This document shows positions 47,611 through 62,545 of a stretch of DNA of 64,000 bases, in pieces. The number at the start of each line of letters is the position of its first letter. The first letter of the stretch is position 1. Made by a program: the position numbers and the translations under genes. The notes below the pieces were generated by a model. The model was given only the letters and a program-made list of their open reading frames with translations. It did not search any database and was not told the DNA's origin. This DNA is from Poa pratensis (taxonomy: Eukaryota; Streptophyta; Magnoliopsida; Poales; Poaceae): positions 136,663,733 through 136,727,732 of the forward strand of contig CAMZMU010000052.1 in assembly GCA_947311845.1 (NCBI GenBank). The letters run 5' to 3'.

Positions 47611-48788
47611 CTATGGTGCTGGTGGCGGTGGTGCAATTGGGATGAGGTGCACTCGACCCCTCTCGATGATCTTGATCTTGCGGTACAGCTCGAAGGAGAC
47701 ATAGCAATCCGCAGCTGCATATCTTAATTAGGTTCAATTCATCAAGTGGGGACACCTCCCAGAAGTCGTGTCGTGTCCATGGGAAGTCGTCCTTCATGCG
47801 CACGTAGAAATTGGAGATGAGTGAGTTTGCCAAGGCGGCCATGCCAGTCCTCACGGCTCCGTCCACCCGGAAATGCCTTTGAATATACACGTGGAAATCA
47901 AATGGGATATAGAAGCCCGGCCAGGTTCTGTACATGACCTGAAAGTCACCCCTTGTGTCGACGGAAGCGAATGAAATTCCCTTCGAGCGAAGGAAATCAG
48001 ACAATGCCTGAGGGCATTCATCCACCAGGCCACAACTGCAGTTTCATATATATGAAGAAATTACATAGTAAGTAATTAACAACAGATCTTCATAAGCTAT
48101 TTATGAAACTAAGGCCGAACGAGAACTACAAATTCAACTTTAAAAATATAAACAAATAATTATCTACCGTATAATATTGAAATCTAGTTAAATCTACTGG
48201 AATCTATAACATACTCCTCTTTTCTACTCTGATCGATCAAACCAAATTAATCTAGTCTAATTCAAAACAGTGGTATATAAATATATTGCCCTAAAAAATT
48301 AAAGAAAAACAAAGGATCTTGATCAAACAAAATAATTATCTACGGTATCCGAAAATAATACCTGAATCTAATTAATCTAATCTACTAGATCGGGGTTTTT
48401 ACATACGAATTACAATAGCTGCTACATCGCGGTTTTTACAGTCCTATATACCCCACTGGAATGCCCTAAAAAAGAAACAGAGGAAACAGAGGAGGTTGGT
48501 CGAATAGATTACTAGATCAGGGTTTTTACATACCTAGAGTACTGGAATACCAGTACTTGCTTATCCAAGGCGAGTTGAATGGCGGCGACCTCTTGTCCGA
48601 GTTCTCTGTTCGGATCGGCCGTCGTGTACTCGAGGTCTAGCCCCATGAACCTGTCATCCCTGCCTTCGAGCAAACTCTCGAACATGTTGAGGTTCCTCGC
48701 GACCTCCACGGGGGTCATTGGTGTACACCGCATCTATGCTATGCTCATCGTGGATAGGGAACGTGTGCGTGCGCGTGAAGGTGGCCAT
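47611..48788 (-). pseudogene. DEDD-type 3'-5' exonuclease-like gene, frameshifted
   Basis: The start is ATG at 48788 (MATFTRTHTFPIHDE). Exon 1 runs to a donor after the YS codons (about 48538). Exon 2 begins at about 48038 (CGLVDECPQALSDFLR). The product resembles the grass family of Werner-like 3'-5' exonuclease domain proteins. Seen are the DxE motif in FMGLDLEYT, a second Asp in FASVDTRGD and a Y-x3-D motif in RYAAADCYVSFELY, so the fold's metal-binding residues are all encoded. Two frameshifts break it. One is an extra base in a C run at about 48712-48716, between VYTNDP and VEVARNLN. The other is at about 47735, just before the third motif. The stop is at 47611-47613. It is divergent to the B3-like gene 1.3 kb away and lies between the CACTA ends. 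Confidence 0.7.
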
Positions 48789-49783
48789 GGCGGTGATCGA
48801 GAGGAAGGGGACGATGAACAGTGAGAAGAGATAGAGGAGAGTTAGAACAGTGCGGTGGAATGCACTGGAAACCGCAATGGGGCGTGGAAGTTGAGAAGAA
48901 ATAGTGGGAAAGAAGGATCCGCTGCATGCCTCCCCGCCGGCCGTGCAATGCCACGCCGCCTCCTTGCCTCCTGCAATTACGACACGCGTAGTAATTACCG
49001 ACCGACGGATGGGCCCATGAAGCGCGTCGCGGTACACAACTGCTACGCGTGCCTGCCGCTCTGGGTACTGTGTTTGACATCAAAATTCAGTAACCCAGAG
49101 GCTCCGGGTACGCTCCGCATATTTTCAAATTTGGCAAAACCAGTTCGAGACAAATACTGCTACATATTTTGCGTATTCTTGGCGAACTCCAATGAGTCTA
49201 TATATATACGTATCAAAATTATGTTGTTTTGAATTCTTCATATTTAATTTCCTGCATTAACAGTTGGAGACATTTAATTTTCCGGATGGTTCGGGCACGC
49301 TCCGAGTTTTTACTAAAACGATATTCCTTTAATAAAAGTTGTTAAAAATGTTTATATTCATTTATATAATGAAACTCATCACAAATATTTGTACTGCGCG
49401 ATATATTCTCTTCAATTTATGAAATTCCTTTAATTGCACTGAAGTTGCATCGTGACGAGTACAACCTCGCAAGAACAACCATACCCTTTTCATGTAATCA
49501 CCCAAGTTTCTACTGCACGATATATTCTCTTCAATATACGCACTTATTTTTTCTAGGAGTTTTATTTACCACTAACAAATAGGTACACACGTTTATCTAT
49601 TTTGTTTCCAATATGTTTGATTTTTAGAATTACTTCTATATAAAATTTTGTCCGGAGTGCGTGAATATACTCAGACATCCCGAGTACTGAGTGTTTGGCG
49701 GCAAACTCAAAATTTTGGGTCCAAATCTTGAGTACTGAGTGGTATGCCCCACTTTTTCCCATTCAGTGCCCCTGCAAATCCCT
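48789..49783. other. Region between the divergent exonuclease-like and B3-like loci
   Basis: No gene was recognised. The segment from 49230 to 49760 is AT-rich, with short repeated phrases such as CACGATATATTCTCTTCAAT near 49400 and 49515. It would hold the promoters of both flanking loci if they were ever expressed. Confidence 0.4.
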
Positions 49784-50056
49784 AGCCTCTCGCCGCCTCC
49801 CTCCATTCCCTTGTCGCCGCTGCAAATCCGTAACCTCGCCGCCGTCGAAAATCCGTAGCCTCGCCGCCGCTGCAGTTATGTAGTTTCGCCGCCTCCCTCC
49901 ATTTCCTCGCCGCTGCAAGTCCGTTGCCTCGCCGCCACTGCAAATCTGACATGCAATCCGTAGATTGTCCGCCGCTGCAAATCCGTAGAGTCGCACCCAC
50001 TGCAAATCCCTAGATTCGACGCCGCTGCAAGTCCGTTGCCTCTCCGCCGCTGCAAC
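49784..50056. repeat. Minisatellite upstream of the B3-like gene
   Basis: About nine imperfect units built on CTCGCCGCCGCTGCAAATCCGTAGC follow one another with a period of roughly 25-35 bp. The array ends just before the proposed first ATG at 50065, so it would lie in the promoter or 5' UTR. The long frames over it come from the repeat. Confidence 0.85.
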
Positions 50057-50064
50057 TCCCTAGC

Positions 50065-51445
50065 ATGGTGTCCCCTCCCCGTTGCGCTCTCCACCAAGGA
50101 CTTCAGGTAATATTTGGTCCTCCTTCATCCAGAGATTAGACACAGTTTCTACTTTGTAGCTACTTAATTCTAGAGTTGTATTTAGTTCTTATTATATCTT
50201 TCTGGAAGTGATCTTCCAAACTTATGATTGATGCATCTATAATTAGTTAATCAATGACTACCCTAGCATGGCCGACCCACCAGGTCCGTAATGTAAGATT
50301 TGGTCACCTTCATCCAGAAATGACTACTCATGCTACTAAATTCTATATATGCACATTTTCTAACTTATGCTTCTTTTCAACTTAATGAGAAGGATTTGCC
50401 ATGCAATGTCTGCAAGAATAATAACTGCATACACAGGAACTATACTGATTCCTCATTCAGTAGTCGTGTGCAAAAGTGTCACCGCAAGTGTGTTGTAAGA
50501 AAACAAGTCTTCCGAATACACATATAATTTGTGTTTTCTGTTTTTAATTTAACATATGATTTGTGTGTTTGTTTCTGTTTTTTGTTGAACACAGATTGTA
50601 CCATGCACAGCTCGGCTAGCGGTCAATGAGTTAGTGCGCGAGCGTGTGTTGTTTCGTGCCCTTGGGAGCACGTACAACATTCATGTAGCAAAAGGTCAGA
50701 GCAAGACCCGCTTGCACGGCCAACAATGGGAACAGTTCATCAGCAAGAACAACATCATCGAGGGAGACATGCTAGTGTTTACCTTCACACCTCATCCCAG
50801 TATATACCATGTCATTATAGACAAGGGCAACAACGAAGAGGACACTGACAAGATTTCTGAAAGTAACGATGAAGATTCGGACAGTTCTGAAGATATCTTC
50901 AACGACGAAGACAGAATCAGAGTTGTCCAAAAAGTTTGTCTCACCAGGCATGAGAAGAGCTACCTCGTTGAACTTCTTCCCGTACAAGACTATGTTGGAG
51001 TTCTATTTGTGACTCACTTCACGAGCACTAATTTGAACAGACATGATATGGTATGTACCCACAAGACCGCCTCTTTCATGCCTCCTTAATTTCCTATGTT
51101 GATATTCAGGAAGCATGAACCGACTCTGCCGTCCGTATATAGCTATGTCTTTATAAAAAATGACATAGTTATGTTATCTTTCATGCACATAAACTACCTA
51201 AGGTGATAGCAGAAGAGGCTGGCATACCGGCTGAGGGCAATGCTGGACTACAACTTGGAGCAGCAGGGACAGCCGTCAGCATCACGTACAACAAGAGAAC
51301 CGACGACCGCATTGACCTCGACAAGCTGGGGCGAAAGAACTTCATGGAAGGCAAGAATTTTGTGATTGATCAACCTGTTCTGATCATTCTTAGAAAGACC
51401 AATGACCTCATCTTGGATGTCATGATTGAGTTCCAGCTCATATAG
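50065..51445 (+). CDS. B3-domain-like (DNA-binding pseudobarrel) protein gene
   Basis: Confident exons are 50595-51050 and 51203-51445. They join in phase 0 and end at TAG (51443-51445). An upstream exon ending at 50494 (NVCKNNNCIH ... CHRKCV, then GTAAGA) also joins in phase 0, but its start is unclear. A short first exon 50065-50106 (ATG to GTAATA) is possible. The first B3-like region has VRERVLFRALGSTYNIHV, GQQWEQFISKNNIIEGDMLV and IYHVIID. It is followed by an acidic Ser/Asp/Glu linker and a second half-conserved B3-like region (GRKNFMEGKNFVIDQPVLII). Plant B3 proteins bind DNA as transcriptional regulators, and any target here is unknown. The frame is open over about 230 codons, unlike the neighbouring exonuclease pseudogene. 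Confidence 0.55.
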
Positions 51446-52089
51446 AGCTAATTCTGTCTTGTTAAGGTAGGGGGTATGGTGAACACTTATCTCATTAGCG
51501 GACTAGCTACTTTGTTAATTGGCACAAATTGCGGTTGGAGACATGTTATATGTGAATTACTTATGTGAATGGAACAGGGGACTCATTCCCTAGTGGTGAT
51601 GATCTGTTAATTATTCTGTTTTGCTTCACAAAGTTGGACCCCCCCCCCTCCCCCTCCCGGAATTATACCCGGAGGCAACGTATATTATGGCCGGAGGGCT
51701 ATGTCGGACCCACGGGTACCATGTGACGGCCAGCCATTATACGCGTCTCTGATTAGTCAAGATCACCGACAGGTGTTTCTATTGGCCGTCTCAATATTAG
51801 AGACGGTTGATTCTCCCGGCCGTCTGAGGGCCGAGCTCATTACAGCCGTCCCCAGCGACCGGCTCCAATAGAGCGTACATTAGAGACCCCCGCGTATTGA
51901 CGGACGTTTTAACCGGCTGAGGTGACTCTTTGGGGCCGGCTCTAATTTAAGTTTCTGTACTAGTGAAACACGATTACCATGTTGAACGAGACACCAACCG
52001 AAAATTTCTTTCTTACGCATCGCTTACAAGTACAATAGGGATTGAGCAGATGACATACGCTCCAATATGACATTACTGACATGAATATG

Positions 52090-54130
52090 TCTGGTGGCAA
52101 AATATGTCTGGTGGGTACTTTGCTCTGTTCCTCATAGTTTTGATTCTTTACCCTTATGGATTGAGATTTTTAGTATGGAAGATAAGATCCTCTTGTCCAC
52201 ACGGGTTGCCGCGTTAATTTGGGCAATTTGGACATCCATAAATAACGCCTGCTTTGACGTGGTTTGTTCACAGGATCCGTCTACGATTATCTTTCAGATT
52301 GCTCCGAAACCTTCAACGCAGAGAGGAGCAAAGCCGCTAACTGTGTTGGAAGCTGAAGTATTCCACTGGAAACAAGGGTGGCGGTTCGGATTACTGATTC
52401 CTGAAGCTTCATGTCCGAGCTGGTGTTGTAGGACAAAAACCTGGAGTAGATCTCGAAACAGGCTTTCGTCCCGCTTTATAAATAAAGCCACGCGGCCGAA
52501 CTGATACAAGGTGATGAGGAGACCCTCTTACAAAGCGGATCAAAAATAAACAACAAAGTACAAAGGAAACCGGACTTGCCACAGAAGGCCTCAGCGCAAA
52601 GTCGAGAAAACCGAGACTCCGCGACAGCGCCACCAAGAGGGTGACGACGCAAAGCGCCGCTGCCGTCGAGACCAAGACGGTCAAGAGTTTTCACCCGGAG
52701 CCCTAGTGCGGAGGAGGTTCCACAACGACGCCCCCAAGAGGGTTACGACACCCGCAGGCGTCGCCGTCGTTGGCGCCGAAGCACAGAGCTTTCGCTCGAG
52801 AACCTTCGGACCACACACGGTACCGCGACCTGCCCATAGCTTCCAAGTCAGGCCTCCAAACGCGATCCAGGTGCCGCCATTGCCAAAGCGTTGTCAGCAC
52901 CAGATTCTCCCACCGTCTACCCCTTGCCACCCACGTGGTCAGGGAAGAAGACCATCACCACTGCCACGTCACTCGCCGCAGAGTCGTCCGTGCAGTCCAC
53001 CTTCCGAGGCCGCCGCCCCGGCATCCGATCTCGCCCCCACGGTGTAACAGAAGTCGTGACGGAAGTTTCTCCGAAGCGGACAAGAGAATGGCAGAGCAAG
53101 CCAAACATCTATAGGACAGCAGGGTACGACGAGTAGGACGCACCCGCAGGTCATACCCGCAGATCCCGAGCAAACGGGGCTGCTAGGCGGTCACCGGATC
53201 TAGGCCCTCCTGGCCCGGATCCAGCACCCCATCCACTCCGTGGTAGGGGGAAGGGCTCCAGACACGCCGGAAGTCACTGGAACCACAGGCAGCAGAGCCC
53301 GCCCAGCCCGGATCAGGCCCAAACGGGCCCAGATCTGGGCCGAGAGCTCCGCCGGCCACCATCCCCGAACTGTGCCGCCGTGTTCATCTCCGTCGCAGAC
53401 TCCAGAGAAGGCGTCATCGCCGATGCCCCATGGCTCCGCCGCCCCCGCCGTCCGACCACCGTGGAACTGCTCTAGGCGCCGCCGTCCCTGCCGCCAGGGC
53501 GCCGGGTCACGTGGCCCCGCACAAAGGCACAGGGCGGCCGTCCCCGACGCCTATCCAGCGCAGCCACGACACCCTACCACCGCCGGAACGAGATCTCACC
53601 ACCTAGCCGCACCGCCACCAGAGAGTCGCCGCCCCGCGAGGCCCCCTCGAGCGCGGGTAGAAGACAACCGCCGCCGCCGGCACCGCCGAGCTTCGCTCGG
53701 CGACTCGCACCGACGACAGCGGCGGGGGAGGTGCGGGAGGAAGGCGAGGAGGGAGGGAATCACGGGCACCGCCCCGGTCGCCGCGGGGGCGACGCGGAGC
53801 GGGGAGAGAAAAGGGGTATTTTTTCCACCAACAGTAGCGTGTATCTCACCTGGAGTAGATCTTTAACCTTTGTTTTTGTGTTCACTTTGTTCTTGGGCAG
53901 AGAACTGTGTTCAGGCCTGTGAAGAAGTTAAATTACCTGTTCTACCGCTTGGTAGTTGTATATAGTTGCTGGAGTCTTTTTTTGTATTTTCATGTTTTCG
54001 ACTGCTGTATCTGTGGTGGCGTTGTTTATTTGTTTCGAACGTGGTGGTGGAAAAAACTGCAACTCTGTTTTAGCAGTTTTCATTCCAGGCAATGGAAATT
54101 GAGAGCTGTGGCTCTTTCCATATAAAAAAA
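52090..54130 (+). mobile_element. LINE 3' fragment interrupted by another non-LTR element
   Basis: The frame at 52094 encodes YVWWVLCSVPHSFDSL and LLSTRVAALIWAIWTSINNA, a zf-RVT-like C-terminal segment of plant L1-type LINE ORF2. After the nested insertion the 3' tail resumes at 53863 (TTAACCTTTGTTTTTGTG) and ends at GAGAGCTGTGGCTCTTTCCA with a short A tail (about 54124-54130). The reverse transcriptase core is absent, so the copy is 5'-truncated. Confidence 0.6.
52454..53847 (-). mobile_element. Non-LTR retroelement nested in the LINE fragment, 15-bp duplication
   Basis: ACCTGGAGTAGATCT occurs at 52439-52453 and 53848-53862 and brackets 1,394 bp. Read on the minus strand the 3' end is GGCTTTATTTATAAAGCGGG then ACGAAAGCCTGTTTCG, a tail I associate with grass LINEs. 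The GC-rich body (about 52600-53780) has only low-complexity frames and no reverse transcriptase. It is an internally deleted or non-autonomous LINE relative. Confidence 0.8.
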
Positions 54131-54649
54131 TTGATCACATGAATAATAATAATTTGTATTGTATTTTGATAGTTATGGTAAATACACATACAAACGGCAG
54201 ACGACCCTAACACGCTATTCCAAAGCTATTTTACACCATGATACACAATTCCTAATGAAGTGGCGGCTTCCTCACTTGTCTTCCAAAAGCATTGCAACCT
54301 ATCCCATTGCAGCATCACCACGCAAAACTTTTCTGATTGCTGCAGGGCCAGCAATGATGGCTTGGATATGGAGAAACTGTTAACCATGATTCAACTCCAA
54401 ATTGCAACCAAGCTTTAGAGCAAAGAGCCGCCTTCGAGTTAACGGACGTATTATATTCGGTAATTGTGTGTGTGGAGGTCTCCTAAGAAACAACCCCTTT
54501 GGGAACAAAAAATGGGTCAACCTGAACATAAAGACAGGAGAGCATCAACAAAAGTGGGTACATTCGATTGATACAGTAAGTAGTATAAGCACAAACCTTG
54601 GATAAATAGTGGTTAAAAAGAACACTATGCACAAGTGGGACAGGATGCA
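54131..54649 (-). other. 3' flank and inferred 3' UTR of COLD1
   Basis: Sequence downstream of the COLD1 stop. No other gene is seen. The 3' end of the transcript cannot be fixed. Confidence 0.4.
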
Positions 54650-59235
<4,586 letters not shown>

Positions 59236-59488
59236 TTGGAGGTTCCCTTCTCGCGGGCGGGCGCCGCCGTCGGGTGCTCGGAGTAGTCGGCGGTGAGATC
59301 TAACCGAACGGGGAGGGAGGAGGGAGGAAGAGGCCTGTGAATCTGCCGTGCCGTCCCCCCGCACCGCCGTCTCCTCCTCCCGCCGAGATGTTGCTTGTGG
59401 GCCGGGCCGCGCTGATCAGAGCCCACCCAGCCCTTGCGTGCTTCTGACTGTATATGTGGTGCTGATTAGTACAGTATTCATAGGCCGG

Positions 59489-59500
59489 CCTTATAAAAGC
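59489..59500 (-). promoter_or_regulatory. Possible TATA element of COLD1
   Basis: The minus strand reads GGCTTTTATAAGGCC here, about 255 bases upstream of the COLD1 ATG. No better TATA motif was seen closer. The start site is unknown and the gene may be TATA-less. Confidence 0.25.
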
Positions 59501-59801
59501 CTAGGGACCTAGAGCGCGCGGTGGTGAAATGGCTCTCGGCGTGTTTGTCGTCGTAACGCTGCCTGAATGTTTCTGAGAGGGGAAAAAAACGTTGGCTCAC
59601 TGAGTAGGAAGGGAGAAAGCATCCGGTGGAAAGCACGTTACAATGCAAATTTCGTGGAAAATATACATATGAGTTCCAAAAATTTATGATAAGAGTGCAT
59701 TCATGTTGGAAGGGTGATATATTTGTACCTGCAAATTTTCAAGTTTCAACTCATATTCCATTTTACAGTTATGTAAAAGACAAATTCAGCAATGCATAGT
59801 A

Positions 59802-60055
59802 CCCCCTCCATTCACTAATGTAAGGCATTGGACCTACCATTTTAATTTTGACTACATACATACTAAAATGAGTGAATATATGTAGGTCTAGATATATGTG
59901 AATCAGTGCTTGTAGTCGTCGCTAGGTGGTCTACGTCTCTGGATGTAATTTATTTTGCTTCTAGTGTTCTTTGTACTAACTTGACAGTTGATGAATAGAT
60001 TGGAATTTTCCCGCAAAGAAAAGCTAAAATGTCTTACATTAGTGAACGGAGGGAG
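59802..60055. mobile_element. Stowaway-like MITE upstream of COLD1
   Basis: The ends CCCCTCCATTCACTAATGTAAG and CTTACATTAGTGAACGGAGGGAG form an inverted repeat flanked by TA (59800-59801, 60056-60057). A further MITE-like right end (TATAAACGGAGAGAGTA) at about 60170-60186 suggests a second, partial copy alongside. The stretch from 60190 to 60515 shows nothing recognisable. Confidence 0.75.
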
Positions 60056-60436
60056 TATATGTTTTAACTTTTCAGAATCAGGTATGTATAGACGTATTTT
60101 AGAGAGTATATTCACTCGTTTTCCTTCCTATGTAGTTCGTGTTGCAATCTATAAAAAAGGCTTATGTTTATAAACGGAGAGAGTAATATTCATTTTCTGC
60201 TACTAACCATTTGCTCAATTTAACATTTTCATAACTTGTAAAAATAAATTGAGTTTCAAGTTGACTTTTGCGTGTCTGTAGAACTCTGCCTTTCCAACGT
60301 AATGTATTTTTTAAACGAATTTTGAAGAATTTAACCATGATTTTATGTGATTTCGGTTTTCACTAAAAATTGATTTTTACCGGATGCTTTCAGCCAAAAA
60401 GTCTCGTATTGGACTGGTCTTTACTGGTCGTCCCCC

Positions 60437-62545
60437 GTGTCAGTACCCATTGAGCCCGACGAAACGACCTTTAATTTCCTGGTGCCTCGTTGCCTCCTCG
60501 AGATGGCTTTGGGAGCAACCAGATTGAATGCAATTTTAGAGGCCTACCAAAGAGGCTCTGGTCAGATGGTAAACAAAGGTAAATCGGCAATTTTATTCAG
60601 TGGCAATTGTGATGCAAATATCAAAGCAGTAGTACAGGCTGCTTCGGGTATTGCCACAGAAGCAAAGATAGAAAAGTATTTAGGTCTGCTGACAGCACTA
60701 GGTAGATCATCTGATGAGGAATTTGAACATATTGTTACAAAAATTAAAAAGCTACCTCGAGGGTGGACGCCTAAAACCCTCAGTAGTGCGGCAAGGGAGA
60801 CTCTAGTAAAATCTATATCTCAAGCTATCCCCACGTTCTCTATGAGCTGTTTCAAGTTATCGAAAAAACTTTGTAAGAAGATAACTAGCTGTGTAGCAAG
60901 ATATTGGTGGGGAGGTGATGAGAACAAAAGAAAGATTCATTGGAAGAAGTGGGAAGACATTGCTATTCCAAAATGTGCAGGGGGTATGGGATTCACAGAC
61001 TTCCAGCTTTTTAACCAAGCTATGCAGGCCAAGCAAGGTTGGAGGCTCATTGCTAATCCTAATTCGCTCTGTGCTCGAGTGCTAAAAGGGAAATATTTCT
61101 ATGATCGGGAGTTCATGTATGCCACAAGGAAGAGGAATGCATCACATGTTTGGAAAGCCATACTACATGGGCGGGATGCATTGAAGCATGGACTAATTAA
61201 AAGACCAGGTAATGGTTCGTCTATAAGAGTATGGGAAGATCCTTGGATTTCGGGTAATTATAATATGAAACCGTTAATTAGGAAACCGGATGCTCAGGTT
61301 TCTAGGGTTAATGAATTAATCGATGACCAAGGTTCAGGTTGGGATCAGGTGAAGATTGATGAGAATTTTATGGAGCCAGATATTACTGCCATAAAAGGTA
61401 TTCCTCTAGGCAGAATTGATGAGGATTTTTGGGCCTGGACACTTGAGAAGAATGGATGTTTTGCTGTCCGATCCTGTTATCGGAAGCTGGCTATGATGAA
61501 ACATACCGCAGTTCATGCGGAAAGATCGATGGTGGGGGACAGCAAGTTGTGGAATATTCTATGGAAACTTGAAGTTCCACCTAAAATTCGAACCTTCTGG
61601 TGGCGGGTTATTAAAGGATTTATTCCTTGCCGTCATGTGTTGAATAGTAGACATATGGAGGAGATTGCCTTTTGTAAAACATGTGGTGTGGAGAGGGAAA
61701 CAATTTATCATGCCTTTTTTGAGTGCACCTGGGCAAGATTATTCTGGCAAGACTCGAAAAATATTACTGCTATCAAGATTCCATTGCTCCATCCTTCTTC
61801 TTGGGCTATGGATGTGATTGACGGTACGAGAGTTTACAGAGACGAAGCATGTGTCATTTTATGTGGGTGTTGGGCAGTCTGGAATGAACGCAATGCAGTT
61901 TGGCATGGAAGCAGCGGAAGATCAGTTACGGCCTCTGTTCGGTGGGTTACTGAACTCACGTTTGATTTGGCTCAGCTGGGGAAGAAAAATATTCTGAAAC
62001 CGATTAAAGACATCCCTTCATGGTCCAAGCCGGGTGTTGGATGGCTGAAGATAAATGTTGACGGGGGTTTCTCTGAAGCAAACCGTGAGGGGACTACGGG
62101 TTTGGTAGTCCGTAATCATCTAGGCGAGCTACTTTATGCTCAAGCTTTGTGGTATACGGATGCGGCTAGCTCGCTGATCATGGAGGCTCGAGTGGTAAGA
62201 GATGGAGTGCAATATGCTGATGATCGTCATTTGCAATATGTGAAAATTGAGACTGATGCAAAGGAGGTTCTCAACCTCTTGGAAGATCCTGGTGGAGGCA
62301 GATCGGAAATAGCCGTTTTCTGCCAGGAAGTAAAGGAGCTTAGTGGGTTCTTTACTAGTTTTAAGATAAGTCATGTGGGGCGGCAGGCCAATGAAGCTGC
62401 CCACGTTTGTGCAAAGAAAGCTAGTAGCTCTAGAAGAAGGTGCTTATGGGTGAATTATAAACCCCCTTCTTAGATCATATCCTGTCAAAGGATTGTAATC
62501 CCACTGGTTGATGATTGAAGCTCTTAATTCGCAAAAAAAAAAAAA
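60437..62545 (+). mobile_element. 5'-truncated L1-type LINE with ORF2 C-terminal half
   Basis: An open frame of 678 codons (60437-62473) is LINE ORF2 from about 60515 onward. Earlier codons look like flanking sequence that happens to be in frame. It starts at the end of the reverse transcriptase (RLNAILEAYQRGSGQMVNKG, YLGLLTALGRSSDEEF). A zinc-binding zf-RVT segment follows at about residues 370-440 (WNILWKLEVPPKIRTFWWRV, CKTCGVERETIYHAFFEC). A C-terminal RNase H domain covers about 530-660 (INVDGGFSEANREG, MEARVVRDG, ETDAKEVLNLL, GRQANEAAHVCAKK). The YADD-type catalytic box is missing, so it cannot be active. The 3' end is a pure A run at 62533-62545. No target duplication was found. The long intact frame suggests recent insertion. 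Confidence 0.88.

Larger units (their letters stand above)
32285..51965. mobile_element. CACTA-type transposon ends enclosing a Gypsy element and two gene-like loci
   Basis: The left end reads CACTAGTACA then AGAGCCGGTCGG. The right end, read inward on the minus strand, is CACTAGTACAGAAACTTAAA then AGAGCCGGCCCC. Both continue with AGAGCCACCT or AGAGTCACCT and share scattered CCGTCTCTAAT subterminal repeats (32285-32560 and 51700-51965), so they belong to one family. The 3-bp flanks are AAG and AAA, a duplication with one mismatch at best. Without the nested Gypsy element it would be about 5.1 kb. No transposase gene is visible. The interior instead holds an exonuclease-like pseudogene and a B3-like gene. 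Two separate CACTA fragments of one family bracketing unrelated genes is the alternative. Confidence 0.6.

Noticed and set aside
32282..51968. Claim of a perfect target duplication for the CACTA element
   Set aside because: Flanks are AAG and AAA, so at best two of three bases match. The pairing rests on terminal and subterminal similarity.
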